DNA from: a bacterium
GTDB lineage: Bacteria; Armatimonadota; Zipacnadia; Zipacnadales; Zipacnadaceae
NCBI GenBank assembly: GCA_030607655.1
Contig: JAUWJN010000156.1
Location: forward strand, 1 to 6,551
Direction: 5' to 3'
Length of the DNA: 6,551 nt
Shown: piece by piece, positions 1 to 4,683 of the stretch
Layout of the letters: every line of letters begins with the position of its first letter
How positions within the stretch are numbered: the stretch's first letter is position 1
The notes under the pieces: generated by a model
Seen by the model: only the letters and a program-made list of their open reading frames with translations
What the model was told of the DNA's origin: nothing
The model's database searches: none
Translations under genes and position numbers: made by a program

Positions 1-3
1 TAT

Positions 4-8
4 AAGGA
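4..8 (+). promoter_or_regulatory. Shine-Dalgarno site of the dppB-type gene
   Basis: AAGGA lies 9 nt before the ATG at 18 and supports that start. The 17 bases ahead of the ATG are too few to show a promoter or the end of the previous gene. Confidence 0.65.
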
Positions 9-17
9 TACTTCCCC

Positions 18-959
18 ATGGTGGGCTATATCGCCCGACGAATTCTTCTAATGTTCCTGGTCATCATCGGCGCTACGGTACTGGCCTTTGCCGTTATGGA
101 TTTCGCGCCGGGCGATACCGCCGAGCTGATTGCGTATGCTCGTTATGGGGAAGAACTTTCCCCGGCACACATTGAACGAGTACGCCAGACTGAGGGTCTG
201 GATGCGTCGCTACCGGTGCGTTATGGGCGCTGGCTGGCCCACGTGGCTCGCGGGGATTTGGGCCAGTCGCTGACCACCAGAGAATCAGTAGCCTCAGAGA
301 TACTGCCGCGACTGGCGGCTACCGCCCAGTTGGCGGCGGCCAGTATCCTGATCGCCCTGCTGATAGGCATCTGCGCCGGAATTATCTCGGCAACTCGGCA
401 GGACACTATCGTAGACGCCATCAGCCGGCTGGGCGCGATGCTGGGGGTCTGTATTCCTAATTTCTGGCTGGGCTTATTACTCATTCTGCTGTTCTCGCTG
501 ACTCTGGGCTGGCTGCCCTCGTTCGGCAAAGGCACTTTCAGCCATTTGATACTACCGGCTTTAACTCTGGGTACAGGGATGGCCGCGCTACTCAGCAGGA
601 TTATGCGGTCTAGCCTGGTGGAAGTCCTGGGGCAGGACTACATCCGGACGGCGCGAGCCAAGGGCCTGAGCGAAAGAACCGTAATCTACAAGCATGCCCT
701 GATGAATGCGCTTATCCCGGCGGTTACCGTGGCCGGCCTGCAGTTTGGTCGGCTACTGGAGGGAGCAGTGATTGTGGAGAGTGTCTTTGGCTGGCCGGGT
801 CTGGGCCGGCTACTGGTTGAGTCAATATTCGCCCGCGACTTCGTTACGATTCAAGGGTGCATGCTGGTTATTGCCGCGGCGGTCGTAGTTGTTAATTTGC
901 TGGTAGATATTTCTTATGTCTGGCTTGATCCCCGGATAAGATGTGAGTCGAGTAAGTAG
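18..959 (+). CDS. dppB: PepT-family ABC importer permease, DppB/NikB/OppB type
   Basis: One of two inner-membrane channel subunits of a peptide/nickel-class ABC importer; it pairs with the permease encoded next to it. The 313 aa length fits the family (about 305-335). The N-terminus has the typical short cytoplasmic start followed by membrane helix 1 (about 9-27) and the PGD motif at 31-33. A long external loop to about residue 98 includes a GLD...YGRWL stretch and GDLGQS (79-84). Further hydrophobic segments lie at about 100-124, 138-163, 176-195, 235-257 and 280-303. The cytoplasmic EAA loop that docks on the ATPase is DYIRTARAKGLSE (207-219) running to NALIP (230-234). VFGWPGLGRLL (256-266) and the terminal LDPRIR (303-308) are also family hallmarks. 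The ATG at 18 has a good SD. The symbol is family level only: several stretches (PNFWLG, LDPRIR ending) fit NikB equally well, so the substrate is open. Confidence 0.93.
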   Translation: MVGYIARRILLMFLVIIGATVLAFAVMDFAPGDTAELIAYARYGEELSPAHIERVRQTEGLDASLPVRYGRWLAHVARGDLGQSLTTRESVASEILPRLAATAQLAAASILIALLIGICAGIISATRQDTIVDAISRLGAMLGVCIPNFWLGLLLILLFSLTLGWLPSFGKGTFSHLILPALTLGTGMAALLSRIMRSSLVEVLGQDYIRTARAKGLSERTVIYKHALMNALIPAVTVAGLQFGRLLEGAVIVESVFGWPGLGRLLVESIFARDFVTIQGCMLVIAAAVVVVNLLVDISYVWLDPRIRCESSK

Positions 960-961
960 CA

Positions 962-1846
962 ATGCATGACGCGATAGCTAGAATCATCTCCAGTACTGAG
1001 CCATTAGCGGGAGTGCTACACCGGCTAACCCATAATAAAATGGCGATAATCGGCGTGGCTACCATCATCTGCCTGCTTGTTGTCGCCGTAATTGGGCCTA
1101 TCGTAGCTCCCCATGATCCTATCACGCAGGACTTATCCCAACGTCTGCTGGGCCCGAGCCGCCAGTTTCCCCTGGGCACTGATGAGTTAGGCCGGTGCGT
1201 GCTCACGCGAATAATATATGGGGCCAGGAGCTCGCTGCTCACGGCGGTGACAATTGTGGCCGCGGCCGTTATTATTGGTCTCTTCCTGGGCCTAGTTGCC
1301 GGCTATTTCGGCGGGCTGGTAGATGAGACGATTATGCGGGTGGTGGATATTATGCTGGCATTCCCGGGCATTATTTTCGCCCTGGTAATTGTGGGAATCC
1401 TGGGGCCGGGTCTGCTAAACGTAATGATCGGCTTGGTCCTAGTGCACTGGACCGGTTATGCCCGGCTGATGCGGGGATCAGTGCTATCAGTCAAAGAACA
1501 GACTTTTGTGGAGGCAGCGCGGGCCATCGGTGCTGGCCCCACCCGCATTATGTTCCGGCACATCCTGCCCAACTGCCTCGCTCCGATCGTGGTTATGGCC
1601 ACTCTGGGGATGGGCCACATCATCCTGGCGGCGGCTGCTCTCAGCTTCCTCGGCCTGGGAGCGCAGCCGCCCACCCCGGAGTGGGGAGCAATGCTCAATA
1701 GTGCCCGCACGTTTATGCGCAGCCATTCCTATCTAATGACTTTTCCGGGATTGGCTATTATGCTGACTGTGCTTGGCTTCAACCTGTTAGGTGACGGCCT
1801 GCGGGATGCGCTGGATCCTCACCAGAAGGGAAGCCCGCGTGAATAA
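962..1846 (+). CDS. dppC: PepT-family ABC importer permease, DppC/NikC/OppC type
   Basis: Second channel subunit, 294 aa, expected to form a heterodimer with the preceding permease in the inner membrane. An N-terminal cytoplasmic stretch with HNKMAIIG (24-31) leads into helix 1 (about 28-48), then the APHDP motif (49-53). The family signature LGTDELGR (71-78) follows, here with Cys79 where peptide permeases usually have Asp. Other helices lie at about 93-115, 135-162, 208-230 and 258-280. The EAA loop is FVEAARAIGAG (182-192) to HILPNCLAP (200-208), and ALSFLGLGAQPPTPEWG with its downstream DGLRDALDP ending is typical of the subfamily. The ATG is 2 nt after the previous stop and has no strong SD, so translation is probably coupled to the upstream gene. 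The Cys79 variant and HWTGYARLMRG resemble NikC-type proteins as I recall them, but this does not settle the substrate. Confidence 0.93.
   Translation: MHDAIARIISSTEPLAGVLHRLTHNKMAIIGVATIICLLVVAVIGPIVAPHDPITQDLSQRLLGPSRQFPLGTDELGRCVLTRIIYGARSSLLTAVTIVAAAVIIGLFLGLVAGYFGGLVDETIMRVVDIMLAFPGIIFALVIVGILGPGLLNVMIGLVLVHWTGYARLMRGSVLSVKEQTFVEAARAIGAGPTRIMFRHILPNCLAPIVVMATLGMGHIILAAAALSFLGLGAQPPTPEWGAMLNSARTFMRSHSYLMTFPGLAIMLTVLGFNLLGDGLRDALDPHQKGSPRE
1826..1831 (+). promoter_or_regulatory. Shine-Dalgarno site that fixes the dppD GTG start
   Basis: AAGGGA inside the end of the upstream permease gene sits 7 nt before GTG at 1839. It is the reason to prefer this start over the in-frame ATGs at 1791 and 1806, which would add residues unlike the family. 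Confidence 0.65.
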
Positions 1847-2801
1847 CCCGCTAATTAGCCTCCAGAACCTGAAGACATACTTTTTCAGCGAGGCCGGTTC
1901 CGTGCGGGCGGTTGACGGGCTTGATTTCTCTATTGATAAAGGTGAGACAGTAGGCTTGATCGGCGAGTCGGGATGCGGTAAAACTACCACTGCCCTCTCA
2001 ATTATGCGACTACTTCCGCCCAATGGCCAAATCCTTGGCGGTAAGATCATCTTTGATGATCAGGACCTTCTGGAATTGGATGCCGCCGCGATGAGAACAA
2101 TCAGAGGAAGTAAAATAGCGATGGTCTTCCAGGAGGCCGCGACTGCCCTGAATCCGGTTCTCACCATCGGCGAGCAGATTGCTGAAGTTATCACCCTACA
2201 TCAGGGGGCGACTCACCGCGAAGCCTTACGGGAAGCAGCTCACTTGCTGGAAATGGTGGGCCTTCCTGATCCGGTACGCAGGCTTACTGAATATCCTCAT
2301 CAATTCAGTGGGGGGATGCGGCAGCGAACTATGCTGGCTATGGCTATGGCGGGCCAGCCTTCCCTGCTTATTGCTGACGAGCCAGTCGCCGCCCTAGATG
2401 GCCCTCTACAAGCCCAGGTTTTGGAACTAATAGATAATCTGAAGCGAGAGCTTGATATGACCGTATTGCTGATCACCCATAACCTGGCCCTGGCGGCGGC
2501 AATCTGTGAGCGGATAGTGGTGATGTATGCCGGCGAAATGGCCGAAACCGCACCGGTGGCGACCATTTTCACGGCTGCTGCACATCCCTATACCCAGTGC
2601 CTACTTCGGGCCACACCGCAGCTCAAAGCCGACCGGCTGGAAGTAATTGGTGGCTCTGTACCTGACCTGGTAAGCCCACCGCCGGGCTGCCGATTCCATC
2701 CCCGCTGTCCGTGGGCACTAGAAATATGCAGTCAGCAGTCCCCGCCCACAGTGGAAGTATCCGGGGGGCATCTGGTCAATTGCTGGCTGATGAAGCAGTG
2801 A
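1839..2801 (+). CDS. dppD: ABC importer ATPase, DppD/OppD/NikD type
   Basis: First of two nucleotide-binding subunits that drive the importer from the cytoplasmic face. From the GTG start it is 320 aa, the normal family length. Motifs: Walker A GESGCGKTT (42-50), Q-loop Gln98 in VFQEAATALNP, ABC signature SGGMRQR (157-163), Walker B LLIADEP (176-182) with Glu181, D-loop AALD (184-187), switch His214 in LLITHN. The C-terminal oligopeptide/dipeptide extension begins near HPYTQCLLRATP and carries Cys284, Cys290, Cys297 and Cys315 (C-x5-C-x6-C-x17-C), a pattern known to hold a [4Fe-4S] cluster in some OppD/DppD homologues. The GTG overlaps the end of the permease gene by 8 nt, indicating translational coupling. 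Small departures from consensus: EAATALNP instead of EPMTSLNP after the Q-loop, and VAALDGPLQAQ instead of TTALDVTIQAQ. All catalytic residues are present, so an active ATPase is expected. Confidence 0.93.
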   Translation: MNNPLISLQNLKTYFFSEAGSVRAVDGLDFSIDKGETVGLIGESGCGKTTTALSIMRLLPPNGQILGGKIIFDDQDLLELDAAAMRTIRGSKIAMVFQEAATALNPVLTIGEQIAEVITLHQGATHREALREAAHLLEMVGLPDPVRRLTEYPHQFSGGMRQRTMLAMAMAGQPSLLIADEPVAALDGPLQAQVLELIDNLKRELDMTVLLITHNLALAAAICERIVVMYAGEMAETAPVATIFTAAAHPYTQCLLRATPQLKADRLEVIGGSVPDLVSPPPGCRFHPRCPWALEICSQQSPPTVEVSGGHLVNCWLMKQ

Positions 2802-2812
2802 GAGAATCTCAC
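2798..2812 (+). other. Short perfect inverted repeat over the dppD stop codon
   Basis: GTGAGA (2798-2803) and TCTCAC (2807-2812) are exact inverted repeats around a GAA loop. The dppD stop TGA (2799-2801) lies in the left arm. There is no T-run after it, so it is not a classical intrinsic terminator. It is the first of four consecutive stem-loops before dppF. Confidence 0.5.
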
Positions 2813-2822
2813 GACTCACATA

Positions 2823-2843
2823 GCGCGGGTTTTCAACCTGCGC
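2823..2843 (+). repeat. Palindromic element, unit 1 of a tandem pair
   Basis: GCGCGGGTT (2823-2831) and AACCTGCGC (2835-2843) pair over a TTC loop, giving a 9-bp stem with one G-U wobble. The left arm together with the preceding TA reads TAGCGCGGGTT, close to TAGGGCGAGGTT at 2851 in the next hairpin, with a 30-bp offset. Such intergenic GC-rich palindromes resemble REP/BIME-like dispersed repeats, but one copy in one window cannot show dispersal. Confidence 0.6.
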
Positions 2844-2849
2844 ACTCTG

Positions 2850-2878
2850 GTAGGGCGAGGTTGGAGAGCCTCGCCTAC
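2850..2878 (+). repeat. Palindromic element, unit 2 of a tandem pair
   Basis: GTAGGGCGAGG (2850-2860) pairs with CCTCGCCTAC (2869-2878) to give a 10-bp stem with one bulged G in the left arm and an 8-nt loop. No T-run follows. Its left arm is related to that of the hairpin 30 bp upstream. Possible roles are a REP-like repeat, mRNA stabilisation between dppD and dppF, or a partial attenuator. None of these can be decided here. Confidence 0.6.
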
Positions 2879-2882
2879 GCGA

Positions 2883-2901
2883 CGATGCATTCTGAGCATT
2901 G
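2883..2901 (+). other. Weak stem-loop just before the dppF start
   Basis: CGATGC (2883-2888) and GCATTG (2896-2901) can form a 6-bp stem with one G-U pair around a 7-nt loop, ending 11 nt before the dppF ATG. It would lie at the ribosome landing site, but the stem is short and could be chance. Confidence 0.3.
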
Positions 2902-2912
2902 GCGAAGCAGAT

Positions 2913-3884
2913 ATGTCGGAAGTGTTAGTTGAAGTTAAGAACCTGAAGAAATATTTCTGGCCGGACGCAGGTTGGTTTGCTCGCCCCGGGCAGCCGGTGC
3001 GGGCGGTGGATGATGTAGATTTGTGCATCCCCGCCGGACAGACCGTCGGCCTGGTGGGGGAGAGCGGCTGTGGGAAAACTACGCTGGGCCGACTGATATT
3101 GCGCCTCATTGAACCTACGGACGGTAAGGTATACTTCAAGGGGCAAGATATTACCCGGGTCAACGGGGGTAAGATAAGGCGGCTCAGGCAGCAGATGCAA
3201 ATAGTTTTCCAGGACCCGTATAGCTCGCTCAACCCCCGGATGACGGTGGGGCAAATTCTCGCCGAACCACTGCAAATCCATCACCTTGGTGGCCTTACGG
3301 CCCAGAAGGCCACTGTACGGGAGCTGCTGGACAAGGTCGGCCTTCAGCCCGAGCACGCCGTCCGCTATCCTCATGAATTCAGTGGCGGGCAGCGCCAGCG
3401 CATCGGTATAGCGCGGGCGCTGGTCACTCGGCCCCAGTTTATCGTAGCGGATGAGCCTGTCTCCGCCCTGGACTCATCCACTCAGGCGCAGGTTATGAAT
3501 CTGATGAAGAACCTCCAGCAGCAGGAAGGCCTGACCTACTTGTTTATCGCCCACGATATGACTACTGTCCGCTATATGAGCGACCTGGTGGCCGTTATGT
3601 ACCTGGGGCAGATTGTGGAATGGGCCCCCGTCTCAGAGATATTCGCAGCTCCTTTGCATCCGTACACTCAAGCCTTGCTCTCATCCGTACTAGTGACCGA
3701 CCCATCCGCCCGTCCGCCACGAGCCTGTCTGTCTGGAGAGATTCCCAGTCCTAGCCAGCCGCCGTCAGGGTGCCGCTTCCATACCCGATGTTCACAGCGG
3801 CAGGCAGAGTGTGCCGACCACGAGCCACAGTTGAAAAGCGTCGGCGAGAATCATCTGGTAAGATGTCCGCTTGTTGAGGTATGA
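2913..3884 (+). CDS. dppF: ABC importer ATPase, DppF/OppF/NikE type
   Basis: Second nucleotide-binding subunit, 323 aa, expected to heterodimerise with the DppD-type ATPase. Motifs: Walker A GESGCGKTT (49-57), Q-loop Gln100 in VFQDPYSSLNPRMTV (98-112), signature FSGGQRQRIGIARAL (156-170), Walker B FIVADEP (176-182) with Glu181, D-loop SALD (184-187), switch His214 in FIAHD. QDPYSSLNP and SGGQRQR are what separate DppF/OppF types from DppD types. The C-terminal extension after LHPYTQALLSS has Cys287, Cys293, Cys300 and Cys318, the same C-x5-C-x6-C-x17-C spacing as its partner, suggesting an Fe-S or other metal site here too. The ATG at 2913 is the only sensible start: the frame stays open upstream but has no start codon giving family-like sequence. 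It lacks a clear SD (only GAAG 5 nt upstream) and follows a 111-nt gap full of stem-loops. It is the last gene of the operon in this window. Confidence 0.93.
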   Translation: MSEVLVEVKNLKKYFWPDAGWFARPGQPVRAVDDVDLCIPAGQTVGLVGESGCGKTTLGRLILRLIEPTDGKVYFKGQDITRVNGGKIRRLRQQMQIVFQDPYSSLNPRMTVGQILAEPLQIHHLGGLTAQKATVRELLDKVGLQPEHAVRYPHEFSGGQRQRIGIARALVTRPQFIVADEPVSALDSSTQAQVMNLMKNLQQQEGLTYLFIAHDMTTVRYMSDLVAVMYLGQIVEWAPVSEIFAAPLHPYTQALLSSVLVTDPSARPPRACLSGEIPSPSQPPSGCRFHTRCSQRQAECADHEPQLKSVGENHLVRCPLVEV

Positions 3885-4009
3885 CCAGACTGGCCGGCTC
3901 GTGTGTCGGTATGCTTGACTAAAGCGGGGCTGCTCTGAATAGGGGAGACCGTACCGCTCACGGCAGGCACCTTCGCCCCGTATGAATTCCCGGGATCATC
4001 CGCTATTCA
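3885..4009. other. Gap between converging genes; no clear terminator
   Basis: This 125-bp gap separates the ends of the transporter operon and of the minus-strand lipoprotein gene. CGGGGC (3925-3930) and GCCCCG (3975-3980) are perfect inverted repeats but 44 nt apart, and CCGT/ACGG (3949-3952, 3960-3963) forms only a 4-bp stem between them. Neither is followed by a T-run. If transcripts end here they probably do so by another route, such as Rho. Confidence 0.35.
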
Positions 4010-4657
4010 CTATGGGCCTGGGGGTGGCACGCTGCCGGAATCTATCATATAGATTGTACTGAGCTCGGTAATCACGGGCTGCACATTGACCGACGCGGGC
4101 AATGTGCCCGCCAAGTCATAGCCGGTCTTGGTCACGGCTAGTGCCTGGTCACCCAGCGGCACACAGTGAATCTCAAACTCACCGCTACTGTCGGTGGTAT
4201 CATTTTGCCCACCCACAGTCACCTCTACACCTTCCAAGGGCGGAGTATTCTCCTCGTCAATGTACTCCTTTACATCGCCCCTAACCCACGTCTTCTGCCA
4301 GGTAAGCGGCCAATCTGTGTCCAGTCTCACTACTAGGCGCAGTATCTTAATGGCATCTCCCACATCGGTGCTGCAATTCTGATTGGCATCAGCAACCGGA
4401 GTATCATCGTCCAAGTTGACCACTATGCGCAGTATCTTGATGGCATCACCCACGCCAGCGCTACCGTCCTCATCCAGGTCACCCAATAGGGGAATAGCAT
4501 TAGCCGGAACAATAGTAGCTTGCGTCGCCGCGGGCTTAACTGTGTTAGTGGAATGGGGTTGAAGCACCGCAGTCGGAGCATTGCTTCCGCCACAACCACC
4601 TATTAGTATCCCCACTGCAATTATTAGGATAACGCTCTTAACTCCAGTCGTGGTCAT
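4010..4657 (-). CDS. Lipoprotein with dockerin-like repeats and a carboxypeptidase-regulatory-like domain
   Basis: A 215-aa predicted envelope lipoprotein of unknown role. Residues 1-21 form a signal peptide with hydrophobic core VILIIAVGILIGG and lipobox IGG-Cys22, so the mature protein would be lipid-anchored. A Thr/Pro/Ala-rich linker (about 25-56) follows. Residues 59-82 and 89-113 are two EF-hand/dockerin-type-I-like repeats with a 30-residue period: the first has GDLDEDG...VGDAIKILR with Asp at Ca2+-ligand positions 60/62/64/71, while the second has ADANQNC...VGDAIKILR, with Asp90, Asn92, Asn94 and Asp101 and Cys95 replacing the usual Gly. Residues about 125-185 look like a carboxypeptidase-regulatory-like beta-sandwich (PLEGVEVTVGG, TTDSSGEFEI, VPLGDQALAVTKTGY). 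The tail is Pro-rich. The ATG has a strong SD. The gene is 26 nt downstream of the large surface protein gene, probably in the same transcript. No enzyme motif is visible. Confidence 0.85.
   Translation of the reverse strand: MTTTGVKSVILIIAVGILIGGCGGSNAPTAVLQPHSTNTVKPAATQATIVPANAIPLLGDLDEDGSAGVGDAIKILRIVVNLDDDTPVADANQNCSTDVGDAIKILRLVVRLDTDWPLTWQKTWVRGDVKEYIDEENTPPLEGVEVTVGGQNDTTDSSGEFEIHCVPLGDQALAVTKTGYDLAGTLPASVNVQPVITELSTIYMIDSGSVPPPGP
4337..4453 (-). repeat. 27-bp imperfect direct repeats 90 bp apart inside the lipoprotein gene
   Basis: The 27 bp at 4337-4363 and at 4427-4453 match at 25 positions; they differ at 4349/4439 and 4358/4448. They encode the VGDAIKILR core of the two dockerin-like repeats. 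High DNA identity here, against lower identity in the rest of each 90-bp unit, indicates an in-frame duplication with the core conserved. Confidence 0.75.
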
Positions 4658-4664
4658 ATTAGTA

Positions 4665-4670
4665 TCCTCC
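4665..4670 (-). promoter_or_regulatory. Shine-Dalgarno site of the lipoprotein gene
   Basis: On the minus strand GGAGGA lies 7 nt before the ATG at 4657. This is a near-ideal ribosome binding site, located in the 26-nt gap after the upstream gene's stop. Confidence 0.8.
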
Positions 4671-4683
4671 TGAGGTCAATGGG

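Noticed and set aside
1791..1838. Upstream in-frame ATGs at 1791 and 1806 as the dppD start
   Set aside because: They would overlap the permease gene by up to 56 nt and add residues unlike the family N-terminus, while GTG 1839 has a well-placed SD and gives the usual length.
2711..2932. 73-codon plus-strand frame spanning the dppD-dppF gap
   Set aside because: It overlaps the conserved C-terminus of DppD and the start of DppF in another frame, has no SD and no recognisable protein pattern.
2816..3374. Minus-strand frames opposite dppF (138 and 149 codons)
   Set aside because: They are antisense to a fully conserved ATPase, overlap each other in different frames, and look like Pro/Arg/Ser-rich shadow translations.
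3925..3980. CGGGGC/GCCCCG inverted repeat as a bidirectional terminator
   Set aside because: The 6-bp arms are 44 nt apart and there is no T-run on either strand; chance occurrence in GC-rich DNA is plausible.
3988..3998. CCCGGG-centred near-palindrome as an operator
   Set aside because: It is very short, lies between converging gene ends where an operator is not expected, and has no second copy.
4666..4675. CCTC-CT-GAGG inverted repeat over the lipoprotein SD as a translational switch
   Set aside because: A 4-bp stem with a 2-nt loop is too tight to form; the pairing is a by-product of the SD sequence.
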